Part shown: in pieces, positions 1-5,220 of the stretch | How positions within the stretch are numbered: position 1 is the first letter of the stretch | Layout of the letters: every line of letters begins with the position of its first letter | Made by a program: the position numbers and the translations under genes | Source of the DNA: Sandarakinorhabdus sp. | GTDB lineage: Bacteria > Pseudomonadota > Alphaproteobacteria > Sphingomonadales > Sphingomonadaceae | DNA length: 9,821 bases | Reading direction: 5' to 3' | NCBI GenBank assembly: GCA_025458465.1 | Contig: JALOSK010000118.1 | Location: forward strand, 1-9,821 | The notes under the pieces: model-generated | The model's database searches: none | What the model was told of the DNA's origin: nothing | The model's input: the letters and a program-made list of their open reading frames with translations, nothing else

Positions 1-1
1 T

Positions 2-970
2 GCCCGCCAGCCCGCCGAGTGGGCCCCGCACGCTGCAACCTGGACGGCCTTTCCCTCGCATCCCGAACTGTGGGAGGCCGATCTGGCCCCGGCACAGGAC
101 GAGGTGGCCGCGATGGTGCGCGCCATCGCCAAAGGGGAACGCGTGGACCTGCTGGTCGCCAACGACAAGGCCGCCGCGGCCGCCCGCGCCCTGCTGGGCG
201 ATGCCGATGTGCGCCTGCACCATTATGGCTTTGGCGATATCTGGCTGCGCGACACCGGGCCCCTGTTCCTGCAATCCCCGCACGGCGCGGCGGCGGCGGG
301 TTTCCGCTTCAACGGCTGGGGCGGCAAATATGATCTGCCCGGCGACGATGGCGTGGCCGCCTTCATTGCCGGAAAGTGCGGCCTGCCGCTGGCCCGGCAT
401 GGCTGGGTGCTGGAAGGCGGCGCCATTGATGTGGACGGCACTGGCCTTGCCGTGACCACCGAACAATGCCTGCTCAACCCCAACCGCAACCCGCGCATGG
501 ACAGGGTGGAGGTGGAAAGCCATCTGCGCCGCGATCTGGGCCTTGATCGCGTGCTGTGGCTGGGTGACGGGTTGCTGAACGATCACACCGATGGCCATGT
601 CGACAATCTGGCGCGCTTTGTCGGCCCCGGCCGGCTGATGCTGCCGGTGGCGGCGGGCGCCGATGATCCCAACAAGGACGTGTTTGAAGACGCGTGGGAC
701 CGTGCCCGCGATTTCGGGCTGGATGTGGTGCCGATGCCATCGCCGGGCAAGGTGGAGATGGATGGCCGCATCGTGCCGGCCAGCCACATGAACTTCTATA
801 TCGCCAATGCCGTGGTGGTGGTGCCGCTGTATGGCACCGCCAGCGATGAAGATGCGGTGAAGGCGCTGGCCCAGATTTTCCCCGATCGCGAGGTGGTGGG
901 CCACCGCGCCGATCATATCCTCACCGGCGGCGGCAGTTTCCACTGCATCACCCAGCAGCAGCCCCAATAG
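2..970 (+). CDS. aguA: Agmatine deiminase (5' end outside window)
   Basis: The enzyme hydrolyses agmatine to N-carbamoylputrescine and ammonia, the first step of the cytoplasmic agmatine route to putrescine. The frame is open from base 2, giving 322 codons before TAG at 968-970. It already shows the family N-terminus (PAEWAPHAATWTAFPSHPE, from about base 14), so only a few codons are missing to the left. Numbering from the first full codon, it has WLRDTGP (81-87), EGGAID (138-143) and DHTDGHVDN (194-202, catalytic Asp/His region). Near the C-terminus is GSFHCITQQQP, whose Cys at 315 (codon 944-946) is the nucleophile of the guanidine-modifying fold. This is the PPAD/AguA family, distinct from arginine deiminase. 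aguB, the next enzyme of the pathway, starts 52 bases downstream, which supports the call. The true start codon cannot be seen. Confidence 0.95.
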   Translation, partial: ARQPAEWAPHAATWTAFPSHPELWEADLAPAQDEVAAMVRAIAKGERVDLLVANDKAAAAARALLGDADVRLHHYGFGDIWLRDTGPLFLQSPHGAAAAGFRFNGWGGKYDLPGDDGVAAFIAGKCGLPLARHGWVLEGGAIDVDGTGLAVTTEQCLLNPNRNPRMDRVEVESHLRRDLGLDRVLWLGDGLLNDHTDGHVDNLARFVGPGRLMLPVAAGADDPNKDVFEDAWDRARDFGLDVVPMPSPGKVEMDGRIVPASHMNFYIANAVVVVPLYGTASDEDAVKALAQIFPDREVVGHRADHILTGGGSFHCITQQQPQ

Positions 971-993
971 CCGTATTCGTAGCCGTCTTCCCT

Positions 994-1010
994 GCGCCAC
1001 AATCTGGCGC
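994..1010. repeat. Small hairpin between aguA and aguB
   Basis: GCGCCA (994-999), a five-base loop CAATC and TGGCGC (1005-1010) form a perfect six-base stem. It sits 12 bases before the aguB ATG, in a 52-base gap with no strong Shine-Dalgarno sequence. It contains CACAAT (998-1003), which resembles the -10-like hexamers in front of other genes here, so it could be a promoter element, an operator or a chance palindrome. Confidence 0.35.
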
Positions 1011-1022
1011 TAACGGGCCGGC

Positions 1023-2099
1023 ATGATCCGCACCATCACCGTCGCCGGCCTGCAACTGGCCTTTTCCGGCAACCGCGATGCCGATATCGCCATGACCGCC
1101 GATGCCGCTCGTGCCGCTGCTGCGGCCGGTGCGCAGGTGGTGCTGCCGCCCGAATTGTTCGAAGGCCATTATTTCTGCCGGCACGAGGACGAGGGCCTGT
1201 TTGCCAACGCCCTGCCGCTGGACAGGCATCCGGCTGTGGCGGCGATGCGCGAAGTGGCGCTGGAAACCCGCACCCATATCCCCTGTTCCTTCTTCGAGAA
1301 GGACGGGCACCATCATTACAACAGCCTGGCCATGATCGATGATGGCGGCAACGTGATGGGCGTCTATCGCAAGAGCCATATTCCCGATGGGCCGGGATAT
1401 GAGGAGAAATTCTATTTCCGCCCCGGCAACACCGGCTTCAAGGTGTGGCCGACCAAGCATGGCGTCGTGGGTGTCGGCATCTGCTGGGACCAGTGGTATC
1501 CCGAAACCGCCCGCGCCATGATGCTGATGGGCGCCGAGGTGCTGTTGTTCCCCACGGCCATCGGCACCGAACCGCATGATCCCGACCTTGATACCCGCCG
1601 GCTGTGGCGCCGGGCGATGGTGGGCCATGCGGTGTCGAACGTGGTGCCGGTGTTGGCCTGCAACCGCATCGGTACGGAGGAAGCGGCTACGGCGCACGCG
1701 CAGACATTCTATGGCACCAGCTTCGCCTGCGATCAGCGTGGCGACATCGTGCACGATCTGGATGATGCGACGCCGGGCACGGTGATGGCGACGTTCGATC
1801 TCGATCTGGCCGCCCGCCACCGCGCCGCCTTTGGCTTCTTCCGCGATCGCCGGCCTGATCTCTATGGGCGGATCGCGTATTTATTTTCCTTGGTAACTGC
1901 GGGCTTCTTCAAGACATTCTTCAATAACTTTTTGACGTTTTATATAATTTTCTATTTCATCATTTTCTTTAATGTTTGGGTCATATCGATAATTTTCGAA
2001 AGGGTTGGATTTTTTATTACTGTCGGAATTAGAATGAGGTGGCCGATTTTGCATGCGACGACGCGCCTCGCATCTCAAATATTCCGGCGATCGGTATAG
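1023..2099 (+). CDS. aguB: N-carbamoylputrescine amidase with displaced 3' end
   Basis: A nitrilase-superfamily amidase that converts N-carbamoylputrescine to putrescine, CO2 and ammonia, completing the pathway begun by the upstream aguA. The catalytic triad is visible: Glu44 in LPPELFEGHYFC, Lys117 in YRKSHIPDGPG and Cys154 in GVGICWDQWYPE. Residues 1-284 match a full family member, ending in FFRDRRPDLYGRI, which in relatives lies only a few to about ten residues from the stop. From about codon 285 (1875-1877) the base composition drops abruptly. The frame then continues about 73 codons through AT-rich DNA, encoding a Phe/Ile-rich hydrophobic tail, to TAG at 2097-2099. That tail is antisense to the membrane-protein gene on the other strand. 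I infer an insertion or replacement that removed the native stop. The catalytic domain looks intact, but whether the tailed protein is stable or soluble is unknown. The start at ATG 1023 fits the family N-terminus (TVAGLQLAF). Confidence 0.9.
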   Translation: MIRTITVAGLQLAFSGNRDADIAMTADAARAAAAAGAQVVLPPELFEGHYFCRHEDEGLFANALPLDRHPAVAAMREVALETRTHIPCSFFEKDGHHHYNSLAMIDDGGNVMGVYRKSHIPDGPGYEEKFYFRPGNTGFKVWPTKHGVVGVGICWDQWYPETARAMMLMGAEVLLFPTAIGTEPHDPDLDTRRLWRRAMVGHAVSNVVPVLACNRIGTEEAATAHAQTFYGTSFACDQRGDIVHDLDDATPGTVMATFDLDLAARHRAAFGFFRDRRPDLYGRIAYLFSLVTAGFFKTFFNNFLTFYIIFYFIIFFNVWVISIIFERVGFFITVGIRMRWPILHATTRLASQIFRRSV

Positions 2100-2435
2100 C
2101 GCGGCCTCAGACTGCTCTTGGGCTTGTTCAATCGATCTGCGCTTATCGTGATCAATCTTGACTATAATAACTCCGACTAATCCAGAAGTTAGAGTAAAAA
2201 TTGTGACATATTTTATCCATGACGGTATGGTTTTCCAGCTCAAATTTGGTAGCAGCGGCTGCGGGGAGAACCAGTAAGCGATACCTGTAACCATAAATGC
2301 CAAGCCGACCATTGTTGCAAGTCCAGTTGGATCCAGCTCGGTTTCGTCTGCAAGTACATAACGCGCAAATATGAGAACGATGGCGCCGATCCAACCCATG
2401 CGAATGGCAGCAAGGCGATTCACAATCTCTCCCAT
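1881..2435 (-). CDS. Unrecognised membrane protein, predicted three helices plus charged tail
   Basis: I do not recognise this 184-residue protein. It starts at ATG (2433-2435) and ends at TAA (1881-1883), right at the composition junction. Three hydrophobic stretches are likely membrane segments: about 13-29 (MGWIGAIVLIFARYVLA), 38-56 (GLATMVGLAFMVTGIAYWF) and 72-92. Residues 93-184 are hydrophilic, rich in Lys, Glu, Arg and Asn, with Cys122 and Cys174, and contain likely helical charged stretches (SIEQAQEQSE, NYIKRQKVIEECLEEA). The short Arg-containing N-terminus and the long charged C-terminus do not fix the topology. Codon use and composition are unlike every neighbour, the C-terminal coding part most strongly. 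A TTGCAG-16-TCATAT element ends nine bases before the ATG. The clean start, stop, helix pattern and own promoter-like signal argue for a real gene. No function can be assigned. Confidence 0.65.
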   Translation of the reverse strand: MGEIVNRLAAIRMGWIGAIVLIFARYVLADETELDPTGLATMVGLAFMVTGIAYWFSPQPLLPNLSWKTIPSWIKYVTIFTLTSGLVGVIIVKIDHDKRRSIEQAQEQSEAALYRSPEYLRCEARRRMQNRPPHSNSDSNKKSNPFENYRYDPNIKENDEIENYIKRQKVIEECLEEARSYQGK

Positions 2436-2444
2436 TTCACGATC

Positions 2445-2472
2445 ATATGAATGACCTCAACAGAACCTGCAA
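2445..2472 (-). promoter_or_regulatory. Possible leaderless promoter of the island gene
   Basis: On the minus strand TTGCAG (plus 2467-2472) is followed after 16 bases by TCATAT (plus 2445-2450), and the ATG of the membrane-protein gene begins nine bases later. Transcription would then start at or close to the A of the start codon. No Shine-Dalgarno sequence lies at normal spacing; GAGG is 19 bases upstream. Found by eye. Confidence 0.35.
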
Positions 2473-2564
2473 AATTCACACCATCGAAATAGCACCTTTT
2501 CGGTTTCGCTGAGAAGGCATGATGCAAACAAGTTTTATTGCCACCGACGGAGTGGAACAGCGGT

Positions 2565-3215
2565 TTAGGTTTTGGCTGCCAGCGCCGCCACGAACACCGC
2601 CTTCAGCATGTCTGGGGTGATGGTGCCGGTGTTCAAGTTCAGCCGGCTGGGGTGATAGGAATCGATCAGCGTCACGCCCGATGGCAGTTTGTGCGCCGCG
2701 CCGTGGGCGAAGCGATATTTGGGCAGCTTGCCGCCAATCGCCTTGATGGCGGCCTGGTGCGCGGTTTCGCCCAGCGCGATGGCGACCTTCAGATGGGGCA
2801 GGGCGGCCAGTTGCGCCGCAAGATATGGCCGGCAGGCGTGTTTTTCATCGGTGGCGGGCAGGTTGTTCGGCGGCGCGCAGGCGACCGCATTGGTGATGAA
2901 CAGGCCCGGCGCTTGCCACGCTTCAGGCGTTTCGGTGGCCAGCCCCAGTTCGGCCAGCGTGGCGAACAGCAATTTGCCGGCATCATCGCCGTGGAAGGGC
3001 TTGCCGGTGCGGTTGGCGCCCTTCAACCCCGGCGCCAGGCCGATGATGGCCAGCCAGGCGGTTGCATCGCCCATCGGCGGGACCGGCGCGTTCCACCACG
3101 TTGCGTGGCGGGCCTGTTGTTCGGCGCGGTAGGCGACAAGGCGCGGGCACAGCGCGCAATCACGCGGAGGGGTGCCGGGGTGCGCGGGCGCGCCAATGTT
3201 GGTCTCGTCAGTCAT
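2565..3215 (-). CDS. Family 5 uracil-DNA glycosylase (iron-sulfur type)
   Basis: A DNA repair enzyme that removes uracil, and in this family often other deaminated bases, to start base excision repair. The 216-residue protein has the family 5 (UDGb) layout. Cys20 and Cys23 (RDCALCPRL), Cys113 (ITNAVACAPP) and Cys128 (EKHACRPYL) are placed to bind a 4Fe-4S cluster. Motif A is GLAPGLKGANRTGKPFHGD (59-77) and motif B is SYHPSRLNLNTG (186-197). Motif A has no Asp or Asn at the position used by family 1-4 enzymes, as is usual for UDGb. I chose ATG 3213-3215 (MTDETNIG). A TTG at 3249-3251 would add 12 residues but would overlap the folK start. The gene diverges from folK across 29 bases. Its TAA lies just beyond the AT-rich island, and the gene looks undamaged. 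Confidence 0.9.
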   Translation of the reverse strand: MTDETNIGAPAHPGTPPRDCALCPRLVAYRAEQQARHATWWNAPVPPMGDATAWLAIIGLAPGLKGANRTGKPFHGDDAGKLLFATLAELGLATETPEAWQAPGLFITNAVACAPPNNLPATDEKHACRPYLAAQLAALPHLKVAIALGETAHQAAIKAIGGKLPKYRFAHGAAHKLPSGVTLIDSYHPSRLNLNTGTITPDMLKAVFVAALAAKT

Positions 3216-3218
3216 GCG

Positions 3219-3238
3219 GCAAGCCTGTAGGGGCTTGC
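3219..3238. repeat. Inverted repeat between divergent udg and folK
   Basis: GCAAGCC (3219-3225) and GGCTTGC (3232-3238) form a perfect seven-base inverted repeat around a six-base centre (TGTAGG). It fills most of the 29-base gap between the two divergent start codons and overlaps the proposed -10 element of udg. It could be an operator acting on both genes or a transcript hairpin. No bound protein can be named. Confidence 0.35.
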
Positions 3239-3251
3239 GGCCATATGGCAA
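3224..3251 (-). promoter_or_regulatory. Possible leaderless promoter of the uracil-DNA glycosylase gene
   Basis: On the minus strand TTGCCA (plus 3246-3251) is followed after 16 bases by TACAGG (plus 3224-3229), and the ATG begins eight bases later. The -35-like part overlaps the folK start codon, so the two divergent genes may compete. No Shine-Dalgarno sequence is at the usual spacing. Confidence 0.4.
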
Positions 3252-3727
3252 TCATCCTTGTCGCCATCGGATCCAACCGCCGCCACGGACGGCATGGCAG
3301 CCCCGGCCGCGTCGTGCAGGCGGCCATCGCTGCGCTGCCCGGCGTCGTCGCGGTCTCCCCCATCTTCCAGACAGTTCCGCTGGGGCCGGGCACGCGCCGC
3401 TATGCCAATGCGGTGGTGGCGCTGGACTGGGCGCGTGGCCTGCCGGAACTGCTGACGCAACTGCAGGCGATGGAGCGCGATTTCGGCCGGCGGCGCGGCC
3501 GGCGCTGGGGCGATCGCGTGCTTGATCTGGATATCATCGCGGCGGGTGATGCCGTGGTGCACACCCGCGCGCTGACGGTGCCGCACCGCGAACTGGCGCG
3601 CCGGCGTTTCGTGCTGGACCCTTTGGTGATGGTGGCGCCCGGCTGGCGGCACCCGCTGTCGGGCTTGACGGCAAGACAGTTGCGCGCGCGGGCACTTCGC
3701 CCTAAAGCGGCGCCCGCGCCCCGTTGA
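3245..3727 (+). CDS. folK: HPPK, 7,8-dihydro-6-hydroxymethylpterin pyrophosphokinase
   Basis: Transfers pyrophosphate from ATP to 6-hydroxymethyl-7,8-dihydropterin in folate biosynthesis. The protein has 160 residues, a normal family length. Visible signatures are the N-terminal strand with GSN (9-11), YANAVVAL (53-60), the core RRWGDRVLDLDII (86-98) with the two metal-binding aspartates Asp94 and Asp96, and VPHRELARRRFVLDPL (112-127). ATG 3245 fits the family start (MAIILVAIGSN); frame upstream of it is open but is antisense to udg. folB and folP are not nearby, so it stands alone. The last codons contain an eight-base inverted repeat, GCGCGGGC (3686-3693) and GCCCGCGC (3712-3719). This could fold at the transcript end, but no T-run follows. 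Confidence 0.94.
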   Translation: MAIILVAIGSNRRHGRHGSPGRVVQAAIAALPGVVAVSPIFQTVPLGPGTRRYANAVVALDWARGLPELLTQLQAMERDFGRRRGRRWGDRVLDLDIIAAGDAVVHTRALTVPHRELARRRFVLDPLVMVAPGWRHPLSGLTARQLRARALRPKAAPAPR

Positions 3728-3976
3728 GGGTGTTGCAGCAAGTCCCGGAGGACCCACCAAGCCGCAGCGCGGCAGCGCGCGTGCCGCGCGCAAACTCGCG
3801 CAAGGCCGGCCGGGCTGGCTGCCGGCAGCAAGCCGGCAGAACAGCTTCGACGGCGTGGCTCCGCAACGCCCTGCCTTGTTGCCCTTCCTTCCCTTGCCCA
3901 TCCCCAAACGGACTCGGCGGCTCTGCTGCCGGCAGTGCCCCCTTGCACGCGGCGCAAACCCCGCCACACTGCGCAA
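3728..3976. other. GC-rich spacer with repeated palindromes
   Basis: This is the largest ordinary gap between genes (249 bases). I see no convincing coding frame. The palindrome-bearing 11-mer GCTGCCGGCAG occurs twice (3818-3828 and 3925-3935). The first copy is part of a perfect eight-base hairpin, CTGCCGGC (3819-3826), AGCAA, GCCGGCAG (3832-3839). A pyrimidine-rich stretch follows at about 3872-3905. No run of T follows the hairpin, so it is not a classical terminator. It does not match the signature motifs of SRP RNA, RNase P RNA or tmRNA that I know. It may be a dispersed repeat of this genome or an unannotated small RNA. Confidence 0.4.
3943..3970 (+). promoter_or_regulatory. Possible leaderless promoter of the dienelactone hydrolase gene
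   Basis: TTGCAC (3943-3948), a 16-base spacer and CACACT (3965-3970) precede ATG 3977 by only six bases. The region before the ATG (GCGCAA) has no Shine-Dalgarno sequence, consistent with a leaderless transcript. The layout recurs before other genes in this window. Confidence 0.4.
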
Positions 3977-4753
3977 ATGGCCCTCTGCGACTACATGCGC
4001 GCCGATTTCACCGCCGGCCCCATCACCCGCCCGGTCTATCGCCGTGGCCATGGCCCGGCGGTGATCGTCATCCACGAGGTGCCCGGCCTCCACACCCAGG
4101 TCATCGCCTTTGCCGATCGGCTGGCAGCATCGGGCATGACCGTGTTCTGCCCCAGCCTGTTCGGCACGCCGGGCGCCGAGCCCACCAAGGGCGCGGCGGC
4201 GGTGCAACTGTTCCTGAACATCTGCATCCGCCGCGAATTTGCCGCCTGGCGCGATGGCCGATCCAGCCCCATCGTGGATTGGTTGCGGGCGCTGGCCGCC
4301 CACGCCCATGCCGAATGCGGCGGGCCGGGGGTGGGGGCGCTGGGCATGTGCTTCACCGGCGGCTTTGCGCTGGCGATGATGACGGAGCCCGCGGTGATCG
4401 CCCCGGTGCTGAGCCAGCCGAGCCTGCCCATCCTGGGCGCGAAGGCCGGCAGTATCGATGCGACGCCGGCCGAGATTGCCTGCGCGCGCCGGCGCTTCGA
4501 GGCGGAAGACCTGTCGCTGCTGGCACTGCGCTACAAGTCCGACAGGCTGGTGCCCGATGCCCGCTTCCGCCGATACGAACGCGAATTTCCCGGCCGGGTG
4601 GAAACGATCGAGCTGGAGGATGTGGACGCAAGGCCCGATACCGGCCTGGCGCCCCATTCGGTGCTGACCATCCATCTGCCCGACAGCGGCCCCGGCAAGC
4701 ACGCCGAAACCCGGGTGATTGCCTTCCTGCGGCAACGCCTGGGTCTTGATTGA
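3977..4753 (+). CDS. Dienelactone hydrolase family alpha/beta hydrolase
   Basis: A 258-residue alpha/beta hydrolase of the dienelactone hydrolase family, predicted cytoplasmic because no signal peptide is seen. Members cleave lactone or ester bonds with a cysteine nucleophile. The nucleophile elbow is GMCFTGGFA (123-131) with Cys125. The conserved HEVPGL (33-38) follows the first core strand and carries the Glu that positions the Cys in this family. The acid is probably Asp189 or Asp194 in YKSDRLVPDARF, and the His is probably His227 in APHSVLTIHL. ATG 3977 is preferred to an upstream start at 3935 because the 14 extra residues (PPCTRRKPRHTAQ) are unlike the family and would overlap the promoter-like element. 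The FKBP gene starts 27 bases downstream. The substrate cannot be read from sequence; no aromatic-degradation genes are nearby to suggest true dienelactone hydrolysis. Confidence 0.88.
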   Translation: MALCDYMRADFTAGPITRPVYRRGHGPAVIVIHEVPGLHTQVIAFADRLAASGMTVFCPSLFGTPGAEPTKGAAAVQLFLNICIRREFAAWRDGRSSPIVDWLRALAAHAHAECGGPGVGALGMCFTGGFALAMMTEPAVIAPVLSQPSLPILGAKAGSIDATPAEIACARRRFEAEDLSLLALRYKSDRLVPDARFRRYEREFPGRVETIELEDVDARPDTGLAPHSVLTIHLPDSGPGKHAETRVIAFLRQRLGLD

Positions 4754-4774
4754 ACGGTGCCGCCGCGCCACAGA
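4746..4774 (+). promoter_or_regulatory. Possible leaderless promoter of the FKBP gene
   Basis: TTGATT (4746-4751), a 17-base spacer and CACAGA (4769-4774) precede ATG 4781 by six bases. The -35-like part overlaps the stop codon of the upstream hydrolase gene. If real, the FKBP gene can be transcribed separately although it lies only 27 bases downstream. Confidence 0.35.
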
Positions 4775-4780
4775 CGGCCC

Positions 4781-5194
4781 ATGATCCGCACGCTTCTGAT
4801 CCCGATCGCCCTTGTCGCTGCTGCCTCGGCCGTTGCGCAGACCGTCACGGTCGCGCCCGGCGGCACCCGCATCACCGAAATCCGCGCCGGCACCGGGCCG
4901 TTGGCCGAAGCCGGCAAGCTGGTCGCGGTGCATTACACCGGCTGGCTGTATGTGGACGGGATGAAGGGCAAGAAGTTCGACAGTTCGCTGGACAGCGGAC
5001 AGCCCTTCGTGTTCCGGCTGGGCGCTGGTGACGTGATTTCCGGCTGGGATGAGGGCGTTGCCGGCATGCGGGTCGGCGCCAAACGGTCACTGATTGTGCC
5101 GCCGCAGGCTGGTTATGGCGAGAATGGCGCCGGGGAGACCATTCCGCCCGGCGCCACGCTGATCTTCGAGGTGGAGCTGCTGGCGGTCGAGTGA
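4781..5194 (+). CDS. Exported FKBP-type peptidyl-prolyl cis-trans isomerase
   Basis: A 137-residue prolyl isomerase that speeds cis-trans isomerisation of proline bonds in folding proteins, probably in the periplasm. Residues 1-19 (MIRTLLIPIALVAAASAVA) are a typical signal peptide with a likely cleavage after AVA. The single FKBP domain follows: HYTGWLYVDG (51-60), KKFDSSLDSG (64-73), the binding-pocket run DVISGWDEGVAGMRVG (84-99), VPPQAGYG (107-114) and the final strand IPPGATLIFEVELL (121-134). Pocket residues Tyr52, Phe66, Asp67, Val85, Ile86, Trp89, Tyr112 and Phe129 are all present, so it should be active. ATG 4781 is preferred over an upstream GTG at 4757 because it begins the signal peptide. 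The patatin gene starts 26 bases after the stop. Confidence 0.93.
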   Translation: MIRTLLIPIALVAAASAVAQTVTVAPGGTRITEIRAGTGPLAEAGKLVAVHYTGWLYVDGMKGKKFDSSLDSGQPFVFRLGAGDVISGWDEGVAGMRVGAKRSLIVPPQAGYGENGAGETIPPGATLIFEVELLAVE

Positions 5195-5220
5195 TCGCTG
5201 CAACCGTGGGGGGAGAGGCC

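Larger units (their letters stand above)
1878..2539. other. AT-rich island, probable horizontally acquired insertion
   Basis: G+C drops sharply just after GGATCGCG (ending about 1877) and recovers at GCCACCGACGG (from about 2539). A hand count of 1921-2520 gives about 44% G+C, and some 60-base stretches are near 22-32%, against roughly two thirds on both sides. The block lies between the convergent genes aguB and udg and contains a single minus-strand gene. TTTATT occurs at both composition junctions (1880-1885 and 2534-2539). There is no transposase, integrase, tRNA or terminal inverted repeat, so the mechanism of entry is not evident. The boundaries are judged from composition only. Confidence 0.65.

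Noticed and set aside
948..1820. 290-codon minus-strand frame opposite aguB
   Set aside because: It is a shadow of aguB, which has intact catalytic residues on the other strand; the His/Ala/Gly-rich translation is not protein-like.
2420..2446. Eight-codon frame (MIVKWERL) overlapping the start of the island gene, with GAGG upstream
   Set aside because: It could be a leader peptide, but it is too short to support, and the GAGG would be absent from the transcript if the proposed promoter is right.
3686..3719. Eight-base inverted repeat at the end of folK as an intrinsic terminator
   Set aside because: It lies within the coding sequence and is not followed by a run of T; GC-rich inverted repeats of this size are common by chance here.
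3728..3976. SRP RNA, RNase P RNA or tmRNA in the spacer after folK
   Set aside because: None of the conserved cores I know for these RNAs could be found on either strand.
3212..4933. Very long open minus-strand frame (573 codons) across folK, the spacer and the hydrolase gene
   Set aside because: It is antisense to two clear genes; the Arg/Pro/Gly/His-rich composition is typical of a shadow frame in GC-rich DNA, and no family is recognisable.
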